DNA of 64,000 nucleotides from DATCMH01 sp036563505 (GTDB lineage: Bacteria > Pseudomonadota > Alphaproteobacteria > Rhizobiales > Beijerinckiaceae): assembly GCA_036563505.1 (NCBI GenBank), contig DATCMH010000001.1:62001-126000 (forward strand), read 5' to 3'. The notes beneath the pieces are model-generated. The model searched no databases and was not told where the DNA came from. It saw only the letters and a list, made by a program, of their open reading frames with translations. The position numbers were made by a program, and so were the translations under genes. This document shows positions 27,163-35,645 of this stretch, piece after piece (the stretch's first letter is position 1; every line of letters begins with the position of its first letter).

Positions 27163-28632
27163 TCAGCTCCAGCCCAGGAAACCCTCGGCTCGCGCGATCG
27201 GCGGCGCACGGCGCAGGTTTTCGAGGTCCGGCTCCGGCCGGCGCGTATGCTCGTCGGCCGCGAACTGCCGCTCCAGGGCCGCCGCGATGCCGAGAAGCTG
27301 CGCGTCGCTGCCCGGCCGCCCGACGATCTGCAAGCCGAACGGCATCCCGGCCGCGTCGCGGCCGACGGGCAGGCTGACCGCCGGGTAGCCGACGAGGGTC
27401 ACGCAATAGGCCACCGCGAGCCAATGAAAGTAGTTTCGGGTCGGCGCTCCGTCGATCTCGGCCGGGTAGAGCTCCCGCCAGCTGCGCGGCGTGATCGCGG
27501 CGGCCGGCGCGAGCAGCACGTCGCGGTCGCGAAAGAACCGCTCGAAGGCACGGAAGATGCGGGTCTGCACCGCGTGCGCCTGCGCCTGATCGGCGAGGCT
27601 CAAGGCGAGCCCTTCCGCCACGTTCGCGTGGAGGTTGGGCCCGCAGCGGTCCGGACGCTCGCGGACCCGCTCGGCATGGGCCGCGACGACCTGCGCCGCC
27701 CGGAGCGTGGCGAAGCTCTCGTCCGCGCCCGTGCAGTCGGGGTGCGCGGCCTCGACGCTCGCAAACCATCCCCGGCAGGCATCGGCGCGGGCGCGGAACG
27801 CCTCGCGAATGATCCTCTCGACGGGGGCGAGGCCGAAATCCTCGGTCGCGGCCGCCCGCACCTTTGCGAGGTCGACGGCGGGCAGCGGAAAGAGCGGAGG
27901 CGGCGCGACGCTCAACGGGTCGCGCGGGTCCTTGCGGGCGAGAACCGAGAGGAGGAGCGCCGTATCTCCCACCGTGCGGGCCATCGGCCCGAGCACGCTC
28001 AGGGGCGACCAGCCGAGCACCCGCTTCTCCGCCGGTACGAGCCCGGCGGTGGGCCGGAATCCAACGACGCCGCAGAAGGCGGCGGGCGTGCGCAGCGAGC
28101 CGGCCATGTCCGAACCGGTGGCGAGCGGCACCATCCCCGTCGCCAATGCCACCGCCGCCCCGCCCGACGATCCGGCGCAGGATTTCTGCGGGTCGAAGGG
28201 GTTGCCCGTCGCACCGTAGACGGCGTTGCGGGTGTTCGCCCCGAGACCCCATTCAGGGGTGTTGGTCTTGCCCAAGATGATCCCGCCCGCGGCGCGGACG
28301 CTGGCCGCGATGCCGCCGTCCTCGCGCGGCACGTGGTTTTCGTAGAGCAGGCTGCCGAAGGTGGTGCGAAGCCCCGCGGTCTCGTCGAGGTCCTTGATCG
28401 CGACGGGCAGGCCGTGCAGGGGCCCGAGCCGGTCGCCGCGCCGGATCGCCGCCTCGGCCTCGCGCGCCGCCGCCCGCGCGCCCTCGGCGTCGAGGGCGAC
28501 GACGGCGTTGACGGCCGGGTTCACTGCCGCGATCCGCGCCAGGCAGCTCTCCACGAGGTCGACGGGCGAGATCTCGCGGGAGCGCAACCGGGAGAGGGCC
28601 TCGGCGGCCGAGAGATCGCAGAGGTCAGGCAT
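27163..28632 (-). CDS. amidase signature family enzyme
   Basis: A 489-residue amidase with the Ser-cisSer-Lys triad: Lys in LPVAIKDLDE, the Gly/Ser-rich CAGSSGGAAVALATG and the nucleophile region GSDMAGSLRTPAAFCG. Hydrolyses an amide to acid and ammonia in the cytoplasm; no GatC or GatB is nearby, so it is not the tRNA amidotransferase subunit. It precedes the ThDP enzyme, and the two may process one substrate, though nothing proves it. Confidence 0.92.
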   Translation of the reverse strand: MPDLCDLSAAEALSRLRSREISPVDLVESCLARIAAVNPAVNAVVALDAEGARAAAREAEAAIRRGDRLGPLHGLPVAIKDLDETAGLRTTFGSLLYENHVPREDGGIAASVRAAGGIILGKTNTPEWGLGANTRNAVYGATGNPFDPQKSCAGSSGGAAVALATGMVPLATGSDMAGSLRTPAAFCGVVGFRPTAGLVPAEKRVLGWSPLSVLGPMARTVGDTALLLSVLARKDPRDPLSVAPPPLFPLPAVDLAKVRAAATEDFGLAPVERIIREAFRARADACRGWFASVEAAHPDCTGADESFATLRAAQVVAAHAERVRERPDRCGPNLHANVAEGLALSLADQAQAHAVQTRIFRAFERFFRDRDVLLAPAAAITPRSWRELYPAEIDGAPTRNYFHWLAVAYCVTLVGYPAVSLPVGRDAAGMPFGLQIVGRPGSDAQLLGIAAALERQFAADEHTRRPEPDLENLRRAPPIARAEGFLGWS

Positions 28633-28787
28633 CGCGCGGTCGGTCCTTTTGGCTCTCGAGGGAGGTCTCTGCCGTTGTGCGCGACGCGACGGCCGGCATC
28701 AATGCCGAGCCGGCCACGACGCACGGCTGTTTCGCGATCGTGCCTTGGCGACATCATCCGGCAATGCGCGTGCCTGATGCCGGAGCC

Positions 28788-29642
28788 ATGACCTGCTCCG
28801 CACCGACCCAACCCTGCCTTGCTCGCGTCGAGGCTCCCTCGCCCGGACCGCTGGTCGTTGCGCTGCACTGCTCCGGCGGCACGGGCCGGCAATGGCGCTG
28901 GCTGGCCCAAAGCCTCCACGGCACCGCCCCGGTGCTGGCGCCGGATCTCCTCGGGACGGTGCAGGCCGGGCCCTGGGCCGGGGACGGACCGTTCGGTCTG
29001 GCCGACGAAGCGGCGCCGATCCTCGCGGCCATCGACGCCTCCTCCGCCCCGATCCACCTCGTGGGCCATTCCTACGGGGGTGGCCTCGCCCTGCACGTCG
29101 TCGCCGCGCGGCCGTCGCGGATCGCCAGCCTCTCGCTCTATGAGCCGAGCGCCTTTCACCTGCTCGCGGCCGCAACCGATCCGGACGGTCGGGCGGCCTA
29201 TGGCGAGATCAGGGAAGTGGCGCGAGCCGTCGAGGACGGCCTCGTCTCGGGCGCCTACCGTCGGGCCGCGGAGCGCTTCGTCGATTACTGGAATGGGGAC
29301 GGCGCCTGGGCCGGGCTGAAGCGCTCAGTCCAGGACGATCTCGTGCGCTACGTCCCGAAGGTCTGCCTCGACTTCCGCGCCTTGTTCGGCGGCTCCGTGA
29401 CCCTCGACGCCTATCGCTCGTGGCGCGTCCCAACCCTGATCCTGCAGGGCGAGCACGCGCCCCGGCCGACGGCCCTCATCGCGCGAAAGCTTCGTGCGGC
29501 GGCGCCCGACCATGCGCTGCGCGTCGTCGTGCCGGGGGCCGGCCATATGGGGCCGCTCACGCATGGAGAAGCCGTCGCCGGGTTCGTCGCGAACCACGTC
29601 CGCTCGGCCATGGCATCGTCGGCGGTGCGAATCGCGGCCTAG
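28788..29642 (+). CDS. alpha/beta-fold hydrolase
   Basis: A roughly 284-residue hydrolase: oxyanion strand LVVALHCSGG, nucleophile elbow GHSYGG, a lid of about 90 residues, the acid region ILQGEHAPRPT and the His in GAGHMGPLTH. Start uncertain: ATG 28788 is used, ATG 28764 and earlier codons are also in frame. It diverges from the amidase. Substrate unknown. Confidence 0.85.
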   Translation: MTCSAPTQPCLARVEAPSPGPLVVALHCSGGTGRQWRWLAQSLHGTAPVLAPDLLGTVQAGPWAGDGPFGLADEAAPILAAIDASSAPIHLVGHSYGGGLALHVVAARPSRIASLSLYEPSAFHLLAAATDPDGRAAYGEIREVARAVEDGLVSGAYRRAAERFVDYWNGDGAWAGLKRSVQDDLVRYVPKVCLDFRALFGGSVTLDAYRSWRVPTLILQGEHAPRPTALIARKLRAAAPDHALRVVVPGAGHMGPLTHGEAVAGFVANHVRSAMASSAVRIAA

Positions 29643-29827
29643 CTAGCTCTGCGTGTTCCGGCGTGGCGGGTCGAGCGCCGGCGGCCGCTCATCATCAATG
29701 CGGCTTCCTGCCCCTGGAACGCCAGGCGGTTCCGCTCAATTGATGACAGCGACCTTTGACGATCCTTCGCAGCTTCCGGAGCGCCGAGTCCGAGGGCAAG
29801 ATCGTTCTCCCGCCGCCGGATCGCCGC

Positions 29828-30637
29828 ATGCCCCGTTTCTCTGCCAATCTCGGTTTCCTCTGGCCCGAACGCCCCCTCCTCGCACGCATCGAGGCCGCTG
29901 CAGCCGCAGGCTTCGAAGCGGTCGAGTTGCACTGGCCCTACGACGTCCCGGCCGAGGCGGTGCGGGCCACCTGCGCGGAGCGCGGCGTCAGGCTCCTCGC
30001 CCTCAACACGCCCGTCGGCGACGCGGCGGCGGGCGAGTTCGGCCTTGCCGCCGTGCCAGGGCGTGAAGCGGACTTCGCGGCGGCCTTCGACCAAGCCGTC
30101 CGCTACACCGTCGCGATCGGAGCGGGGGCGATCCACGTCATGGCGGGCGTCGTGGAGCCGGGTCAGCGGGACGCGGCGCGCGAGACCTTCCGGCGCAACC
30201 TGGCCCGGGCGGTCGATGCGGCGGACGCGCACGGCCTGACCCTGCTCCTTGAACCCATTAACCAGCGCGACAAGCCGAACTACTTCTACGACCGGGTCGA
30301 GGAAGCCGCCCAGCTCATCGCGGCGGTCGGGTCGCCGCGCTTGAGGCTGATGTTCGACTGCTACCACGTCCAGGTCGGCCAGGGCGACGTCCTGCGCCGG
30401 CTCGAAGCCCACCTCCCCGTGATCGGCCACGTGCAGATCGCCGCGGCCCCGTCCCGGGCGGAGCCCGACGAGGGAGAGCTCGCCTACGGCGCCGTTTTCG
30501 AGACGTTGGACGCCCTCGGCTACGAAGGCTTCGTCGGCTGCGAGTACCGGCCGCGGGGCGACACGGATGCCGGTCTCGCCTGGGCGCAACGCCTCGGCGT
30601 GCGCCTCGGCCCGGTCTCGCCTTCGGCCGCGCGCTGA
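29828..30637 (+). CDS. hyi: hydroxypyruvate isomerase / 2-oxo-tetronate isomerase family protein
   Basis: A 269-residue TIM-barrel sugar isomerase-like enzyme. Metal ligands are visible as Glu in LLLEPIN, Asp in LMFDCYHVQ and Glu in GCEYRP. The start MPRFSANLGFLW is typical of the Hyi/OtnI group; an upstream in-frame ATG at 29756 is less likely. The usual partners (glyoxylate carboligase and tartronate semialdehyde reductase, or otnK/otnC) are absent, so the exact substrate is open. Confidence 0.85.
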   Translation: MPRFSANLGFLWPERPLLARIEAAAAAGFEAVELHWPYDVPAEAVRATCAERGVRLLALNTPVGDAAAGEFGLAAVPGREADFAAAFDQAVRYTVAIGAGAIHVMAGVVEPGQRDAARETFRRNLARAVDAADAHGLTLLLEPINQRDKPNYFYDRVEEAAQLIAAVGSPRLRLMFDCYHVQVGQGDVLRRLEAHLPVIGHVQIAAAPSRAEPDEGELAYGAVFETLDALGYEGFVGCEYRPRGDTDAGLAWAQRLGVRLGPVSPSAAR

Positions 30638-30663
30638 GAGCGGCAGCGCAGGCGGCGAACCGG

Positions 30664-31506
30664 ATGCGCGTCCTCGCCCTCTTGGGCCTCCTCCTGGCCG
30701 CACCGGCCTTCGCCGAGCCAGCCTCGCCGACCTCAGGGACGGAGACCGTGTCTCAGGCGATGTGCCGGCTCATCGAGGGCGCGGCGCCGGCGCGCAAGAT
30801 CCCGGTCGCCTTCCTGACGCGCCTGATCTGGCGCGAGAGCAGCTTTCGTGCCGGCGCCGTGAGTTCGGCCGGCGCGCGCGGCGTGGCGCAGTTCATGCCC
30901 GGGACCGCGGCCGAGCGGCGCCTCGCCGACCCCTTCGACCCGGAACAGGCGATCCCGGAGGCGGCGGCCTTCCTCGACGAGTTGCGCACCCGCTTCGGCA
31001 GCCTGGGCCTCGCCGCGGCCGCCTACAATGCCGGCCCGGGCCGCGTCGCCGCCTGGCTCGACGGGCGCGGCGGGCTCCCCGAGGAGACGCGCACCTATGT
31101 CGCCCGCATCACCGGCCGAAGCGCTGACGATTGGGCCGAGGACAAGCGCCAGGGCCACGCCGAGACGCCGCCGGTGGACGAGCCTTGCCTGGTTGCGCTC
31201 GCGGTCCTGCGCCGCCCCGGTCGCGAGACGTTACCCGCGGAGGAGGCTCCGATCGCGCCCTGGGGCGTGCAGCTCGCGGGCAATTTCTCGAAGGACCGGG
31301 CGCTCGCCGCTTTCGCCCGCACGCGCCAACTCTATGCCGGATTGCTGGGCGAGGCGCGGCCGATGATCATCGGCACCCGGCTGCGCAGCCGCGGCACCCG
31401 GGCCTTCTATCGCGTCCGCGTACCCGTCCCCTCCCGCAAGGAGGCCGAAGCCTTGTGCACGCGGCTGCGGGGCGCAGGAGGCGCCTGTGTTGTCCTCCCG
31501 AGCTGA
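30664..31506 (+). CDS. periplasmic lytic transglycosylase with SPOR-like C-terminus
   Basis: A 280-residue exported SLT-type peptidoglycan lyase: signal peptide (residues 1-17, cleavage after AFA), catalytic Glu58 in IWRESSF, the GVAQFMPGTA and AAYNAGPGRV motifs, then a C-terminal domain of about 80 residues (WGVQLAGNFSK ... YRVRVPVPSRKEA) resembling a SPOR peptidoglycan-binding repeat. It starts 26 bases after the isomerase. Role in cell-wall turnover, perhaps at the septum, is inferred from the SPOR-like part. Confidence 0.88.
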   Translation: MRVLALLGLLLAAPAFAEPASPTSGTETVSQAMCRLIEGAAPARKIPVAFLTRLIWRESSFRAGAVSSAGARGVAQFMPGTAAERRLADPFDPEQAIPEAAAFLDELRTRFGSLGLAAAAYNAGPGRVAAWLDGRGGLPEETRTYVARITGRSADDWAEDKRQGHAETPPVDEPCLVALAVLRRPGRETLPAEEAPIAPWGVQLAGNFSKDRALAAFARTRQLYAGLLGEARPMIIGTRLRSRGTRAFYRVRVPVPSRKEAEALCTRLRGAGGACVVLPS

Positions 31507-31521
31507 TTTGCGTCGAAAGCA

Positions 31522-31568
31522 AGGTCAGGCCGCAAGATTCGGTCAGGCATCGCCATGCTTCCTGACCT
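31522..31568 (+). repeat. inverted repeat after the first lytic transglycosylase gene
   Basis: AGGTCAGG (31522-31529) is complementary to CCTGACCT (31561-31568), with a further GGTCAGG copy at 31541-31547, so alternative hairpins can form just after the stop at 31506. No T-run follows. Possibly a transcript 3' end. Confidence 0.35.
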
Positions 31569-31709
31569 AACGGAAAGGAATGACTTGCCTGCGCCGTAAT
31601 CTCGCCACACGGTTTAAGTCCTGGTTAAGCGGGCGACAGCGGCGAAGTCAGCTAGGTCGCCCGCCAAGGGGAATGCGGCACGCTACGCCGCCCGGGGAGA
31701 AGTGAGCGG

Positions 31710-32801
31710 ATGCGATCAGCAGCGATGGCGTCGTCGGGCGTCACCGGCCTCGTGGATTATCGCTCCAGCCCGGAGCGGGACTGGATCACCGCGTCGTCGC
31801 AGTCCCAGCCGCGCCAGGGGGCGACGCTCGCCCGCTCGCTCCTGATCTGCCCTCTCCTCGCCGCGGGCCTCGCAGCCCTCGTGATCAGCCTCGGCGGCGA
31901 AGGGCAGCCCGGCCTGACGCTCGCGGTCGAGCGGCCGGTTCTGATCCCGTCGCCGGGCTCGCGGGTCGCCCAGCGCCCGACGGCCTCCGAGAATGCGACG
32001 GACAGCGCCGTCTCGCCGACGAACGCCGACCTCCTCTACGCGCGCCTCGACCGCGTGCCCCTCGACTTCCTGGTTCCCGATCCGTCGCTGCCGACGGCCG
32101 GCGACCCGGAGGACATCCTCGAGTTCGGGCCGATGCGCATCCGGCGCCACTTGGTGGCGACTATCGTCAAGGCCGCCAAGGCGACCGGCGTCGACCCCGT
32201 GCTCTTGATGGCGATCGCCGACAAGGAGTCGAGCTTCGCCACCCACGTCAAGGCCAAGACGTCGTCGGCCACGGGGCTGTTCCAGTTCATCGACGCGACC
32301 TGGCTCAAGGTCATGCGCGATTTCGGCGCCAAGCACGGCATGGCGGCGGAAGCGAAGGCCATCGTCATCGTCGACGACGAGTTCACGGTGGTGGACGCCG
32401 CGGAGAAGACGCGGATCCTGGAGTTGCGCCGCGATCCGATGCTCTCGGCCCTGATGGCCGGCGAGATGCTCAACCGCGACCGGGCCCGCATCGCCCAGCG
32501 CATCGGCCGCGATCTCACCCACGGTGAGGTCTACCTCGCCCACTTCCTCGGGCCGAACGACGCCGAGCGCTTCATGGCCAAGGTCGTCGAGGAGCCGAAG
32601 ACCGCCGCCGCCCGCCTGCTGCCCAGGCCCGCCCGGGCCAACAAGCCGATTTTCTTCGCCCGTGCGGGGCGCAAGGCGCGCTCCCTGTCGGTCGCGGAGG
32701 TCCACGAAAAGTTCGAGGACATGATCACCCGCCGCACCCAGCGCTACCGCGATGCGCCCGAGCGCCTCGGCGCGGCGGCCGCCTACGCCGAGATGCGTTG
32801 A
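31710..32801 (+). CDS. membrane-anchored lytic transglycosylase
   Basis: A 363-residue protein with a single membrane helix (about residues 43-61), a linker, and an SLT domain with catalytic Glu173 in AIADKESSFATHV, followed by SSATGLFQFIDATWL. The C-terminal about 60 residues are basic. The N-terminal signal-anchor leaves the enzyme in the periplasm. A separate transcription unit from the previous transglycosylase is likely, since a 203-bp gap with an inverted repeat divides them. Confidence 0.88.
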   Translation: MRSAAMASSGVTGLVDYRSSPERDWITASSQSQPRQGATLARSLLICPLLAAGLAALVISLGGEGQPGLTLAVERPVLIPSPGSRVAQRPTASENATDSAVSPTNADLLYARLDRVPLDFLVPDPSLPTAGDPEDILEFGPMRIRRHLVATIVKAAKATGVDPVLLMAIADKESSFATHVKAKTSSATGLFQFIDATWLKVMRDFGAKHGMAAEAKAIVIVDDEFTVVDAAEKTRILELRRDPMLSALMAGEMLNRDRARIAQRIGRDLTHGEVYLAHFLGPNDAERFMAKVVEEPKTAAARLLPRPARANKPIFFARAGRKARSLSVAEVHEKFEDMITRRTQRYRDAPERLGAAAAYAEMR

Positions 32802-33028
32802 CGCTGCCGCGAATTTCGCCTCCGGAGCGACGATTGCGGGATGCGTTCGGCGCGCGATCGCGCTAAGGTGATCTTGCCGGGACCATGGCCGACGCGAGGG
32901 CGTGGCCGAAACACCCCGGTTTGGATCGATTTGACCGGACCCGCCGGGTTCCGCAACGGAAGATCTTGATCAACCGTTGCAGCGCGCCTATCGGATCGGT
33001 TGAGAGCACTTGGCACTGAGAGCATCCG

Positions 33029-33835
33029 ATGGGGCGTGAGAGAGACGACCGCAAGCCGCGGCGCGGCGGTTCGGAAAAAGGTTTCGAATTCGGTGGTGGC
33101 GGTGGCGGCGGTGGCTGGGACGAGCCGCCGCGCTCGCCGTTCGGCGGTGGCGGCGGACGGCCCATGGGCGGCGGCGGACCGCCCCGCGGCCCGCGCCCGG
33201 CCCTCGTCGCCGGGCCGGAGACCCAGGCCGAGGTGAAGTGGTTCAACCCGACCAAGGGTTTCGGCTTCGTTCAGCTCGCCGACGGCTCGGGGGATGCCTT
33301 CCTGCACGCCCAGGCGTTGGAGGCCATGGGCCACGGCGCCGTGGAGCCCGGCACCACGCTCACCGTTCGCGTCGCGCAGGGTCAGAAGGGCCTGCAGGTG
33401 ACGGAAGTCACCCACGTCGACGAGAGCACGGCTCAGCCGGCCTCCGCCCGTCCCCCCCGGGAGCCGCGTGCGCCTTACGGCGATCGCGGTGGCTTCGGCG
33501 GCGGTGATCGGGGTGGGTTCGGTGGCGGCGGCGATCGCGGCGGCTTCGGCGGCGGCCGGGACCGCGGCTTCGGCGGCGGCGGTGGCGGCGGCTACGGCGC
33601 GCCCCGCGGCGAGCCGTCCGGCCCGACCGAGGAGCTCCAAGGCACTGTGAAGTGGTACGATCCCGTCAAGGGCTTCGGCTTCGTCTCGGTGGACGATGGC
33701 GGCAAGGACGTGTTCGTCCACCGCTCCGCGCTGATGCGCGCCGGCCTGCAGGATCTGCAGGAAGGCCAGCGCATCAACATGGAAGTGTCCTCGACGCCGA
33801 AGGGCCGCGAGGCGCGCTCGATCATCGGCTCGTAA
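33029..33835 (+). CDS. double cold-shock-domain protein with Gly-rich RGG/FGG segments
   Basis: A 268-residue RNA/DNA-binding protein. It has a disordered N-terminus rich in Gly, Phe, Pro and Arg (residues 1-60), a first cold-shock domain (about 66-128; NPTKGFGFVQL and DAFLHAQAL), a central low-complexity segment built from repeated RGGFGGG units (about 148-190), and a second cold-shock domain (about 203-268; VKGFGFVSV and DVFVHRSAL). Both RNP1 and RNP2 motifs are near canonical. Two-domain proteins are common in Rhizobiales; long RGG-like parts resemble those of phase-separating eukaryotic RNA-binding proteins. Preceded by a 227-bp gap that could be a cold-shock leader. Confidence 0.92.
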   Translation: MGRERDDRKPRRGGSEKGFEFGGGGGGGGWDEPPRSPFGGGGGRPMGGGGPPRGPRPALVAGPETQAEVKWFNPTKGFGFVQLADGSGDAFLHAQALEAMGHGAVEPGTTLTVRVAQGQKGLQVTEVTHVDESTAQPASARPPREPRAPYGDRGGFGGGDRGGFGGGGDRGGFGGGRDRGFGGGGGGGYGAPRGEPSGPTEELQGTVKWYDPVKGFGFVSVDDGGKDVFVHRSALMRAGLQDLQEGQRINMEVSSTPKGREARSIIGS

Positions 33836-33860
33836 GCCGGACAGAATATCTACTTTTGAG

Positions 33861-33891
33861 CGGCCGGAGCGCGCGAGCGTTCCGGCCGTTT
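33861..33891 (+). terminator. intrinsic terminator of the cold-shock gene
   Basis: CGGCCGGA (33861-33868) pairs with TCCGGCCG (33881-33888), extended inward by a G-T wobble and two more pairs, and is followed by TTT. It lies 25 bases after the stop at 33835. Confidence 0.7.
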
Positions 33892-33917
33892 CGCGTTCGG
33901 CGCTCTTCGTGGAGTGC

Positions 33918-34044
33918 CCTTCTCCCTCTCCTCAGGGGAGGGCCGGGGTGGGGTATGCCGCGACCGCGGCAATCCTTTCCCGAGCCGATCGCCTACTATC
34001 GCGCCTTTGGCGCGTACTCCACCCTAACTCTCCCCTGAGGGGAG
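33918..34044. repeat. intergenic paired C/G-rich palindromes
   Basis: Two hairpin-forming blocks, around 33921-33942 (TCTCC...GGGGAG) and CTCCCCTGAGGGGAG at 34030-34044, bracket about 85 bases. The blocks resemble those at 37513-37707 and 60418-60482. Between 33836 and 34176 there is only the terminator, this element and the next one; no gene is visible. Confidence 0.6.
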
Positions 34045-34074
34045 GGAGGCCGAGGTGTGCGGCAGACATCCCTT

Positions 34075-34170
34075 GTCATTCCGGGGCCTCACTGCGGAAC
34101 CCGGAATCCATAGCAGACCGGCACCTTCCCTGAATCTCAGGCTCTCGCCTCCGGCGAGCCCCGGAATGAC
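34075..34170. repeat. GTCATTCCGGGGC-type palindromic element, copy 1
   Basis: The outer arms GTCATTCCGGGGC (34075-34087) and GCCCCGGAATGAC (34158-34170) are exact complements 70 bases apart. The same arms occur at 57092-57208, so this is a repeated element. It lies six bases downstream of the livF stop and can fold on either strand, so it may also end liv transcripts. Confidence 0.75.
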
Positions 34171-34176
34171 GGCGCC

Positions 34177-34905
34177 TCACACCGCCTCGGCCGCATCTTT
34201 CGCGAAGTAGAGCGCGTGCAGGTGCGCGAGGTCGACGTCGGCGGCCGGTGCGGAATAGGCGATCACGCCGGAGCGCATGAGATGCACCTCGTCGGCGAGC
34301 GCAACGGCCCGGTGGGTGTTCTGCTCGACGAGGATGATGGACAGGCCCTCGCCCTTCAGCGCGGCGAGGGTGCGAAAAATCTCGTCGACGACCACGGGGG
34401 CGAGGCCCAGCGACGGCTCGTCGACGAGTAGAACTTTGGGGTTCTCCATCAGCCCCCGCCCGAGGGCGAGCATCTGGGCCTCCCCGCCCGAGAGCGAGCC
34501 GGCGAGCTGGCGCCGCCGTTCCGCGAGGCGCGGGAACAGGCCGAACACCCGCTCCAGCCGGGGGCGCCAGCCATCCCGGGCGCCGCGCGGGTAGGCGCCC
34601 ATGCGCAGGTTATCCTCGACGCTCATGTCGGCGAAGACGAGGCGTCCCTCCGGGATCATCACGACACCGCTCTCGACAACGTCCCAGGTGGGGGTGCCGG
34701 TCAGGGTGCGGCCGCGGCTCTCGACGGTGCCCTGGCTCGTGGGAACGACGCCCATGACGGCGCGCAGCAGCGTAGTTTTGCCCGCCCCGTTCGGGCCGAC
34801 GATGGCAACCGTGCGCCCCTCGCCGACGGCGAGGGATACGCCCCAGAGTACGGTGATCGGGCCGTAGCCGGCCCGAAGATCCCGGATCGCGAGGGCCGGC
34901 GCCAT
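34177..34905 (-). CDS. livF: branched-chain amino acid type ABC transporter ATPase LivF (system 1)
   Basis: A 242-residue cytoplasmic ABC ATPase with Walker A GPNGAGKTT at 37-45, signature SLSGGEAQML, Walker B VLLVDEPSLGL and the His switch region VEQNTH. Last gene of the leftward operon; its ATG shares one base with the livG stop (TGATG). It powers uptake with LivHMG and the binding protein at 37710. The substrate is probably an acid or amide linked to the adjacent CoA-dependent pathway. Confidence 0.93.
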   Translation of the reverse strand: MAPALAIRDLRAGYGPITVLWGVSLAVGEGRTVAIVGPNGAGKTTLLRAVMGVVPTSQGTVESRGRTLTGTPTWDVVESGVVMIPEGRLVFADMSVEDNLRMGAYPRGARDGWRPRLERVFGLFPRLAERRRQLAGSLSGGEAQMLALGRGLMENPKVLLVDEPSLGLAPVVVDEIFRTLAALKGEGLSIILVEQNTHRAVALADEVHLMRSGVIAYSAPAADVDLAHLHALYFAKDAAEAV

Positions 34906-35645
34906 CAGGCCACCTCTTCGATGAGCGGCAGCGCCGCGCCGGCGTCGCCCGTGTAGCTGCGCACCACCTCCGGATCGTCGAAGACGGCCCGAGGCGGCCC
35001 GTCGGCGATGACCTTGCCGTAGTTGAGGACGACGGCGCGCGGGCAGAGGTTCACGATCGTCTCGATGTCGTGCTCGATGACGACGACGGCGAGGCGATAC
35101 CGCTCCCGCACCGCCGCGAGCATGGCGGCGAAGGCGCGCTTCGTCGCGGTCTCGAGCCCTCCCATCACCTCGTCGAGGAGGAGCAGCACCGGCTCGGTGG
35201 CGAGCGCCTTGCCGACTTCGAGCGCCTTCTGCTCGGTCAGCGACAGGCTCGTCGCCGCGTCGCGGTGCTGGTGAGCCTTGAGGCCGATGAGATCGAGGAT
35301 CTCGTCGAGGCGGGCGGGATTGGAGCGGCCCGCCCCGAAGCGCTGGGCGACGAGGAGGTTCTCGCGCACCGTGAGTTCGTGCATCGGCTGAGGGATCTGG
35401 AAGGTGCGGCCGATGCCGCGGCGCGCCCGGCGCCAGTCCGGCTCCCGCGAGAGCGCCTCGCCCTGGAAGACGATCCGGCCGGCGCTGGGCACCGCCACCC
35501 CGGAGATGACGTTGAACAGGGTCGTCTTACCGGCGCCGTTCGGGCCGACGAGGCCCAGCGTCTCGCCTTCGCCGAGCGAGAAGCTCACGTCCTGAACCGC
35601 CTTCACGCCGCCGAAGGCGACGGAGACGTTCTCAACGGCCAGCAT
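34905..35645 (-). CDS. livG: branched-chain amino acid type ABC transporter ATPase LivG (system 1)
   Basis: A 246-residue ABC ATPase with Walker A GPNGAGKTT at 34-42, a LivG-style signature region LSLTEQKALEVG, Walker B LLLLDE followed by VMGGLE, and VIEHDIE. It overlaps livM by 14 bases and livF by one base, so the set is translationally coupled. Confidence 0.93.
   Translation of the reverse strand: MLAVENVSVAFGGVKAVQDVSFSLGEGETLGLVGPNGAGKTTLFNVISGVAVPSAGRIVFQGEALSREPDWRRARRGIGRTFQIPQPMHELTVRENLLVAQRFGAGRSNPARLDEILDLIGLKAHQHRDAATSLSLTEQKALEVGKALATEPVLLLLDEVMGGLETATKRAFAAMLAAVRERYRLAVVVIEHDIETIVNLCPRAVVLNYGKVIADGPPRAVFDDPEVVRSYTGDAGAALPLIEEVA

Noticed and set aside
33450..33620. Regular short repeats that resemble a small repeat array
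   Set aside because: They encode RGGFGGG units in frame in the cold-shock protein; no palindromic repeat-spacer structure as in CRISPR.
34905..35645. Possible inactive LivG because the LSGGQ signature reads LSLTEQ and Walker B is followed by VMGG
   Set aside because: LivG proteins commonly vary in the signature; Walker A, the Walker B Asp-Glu and the His switch are intact.
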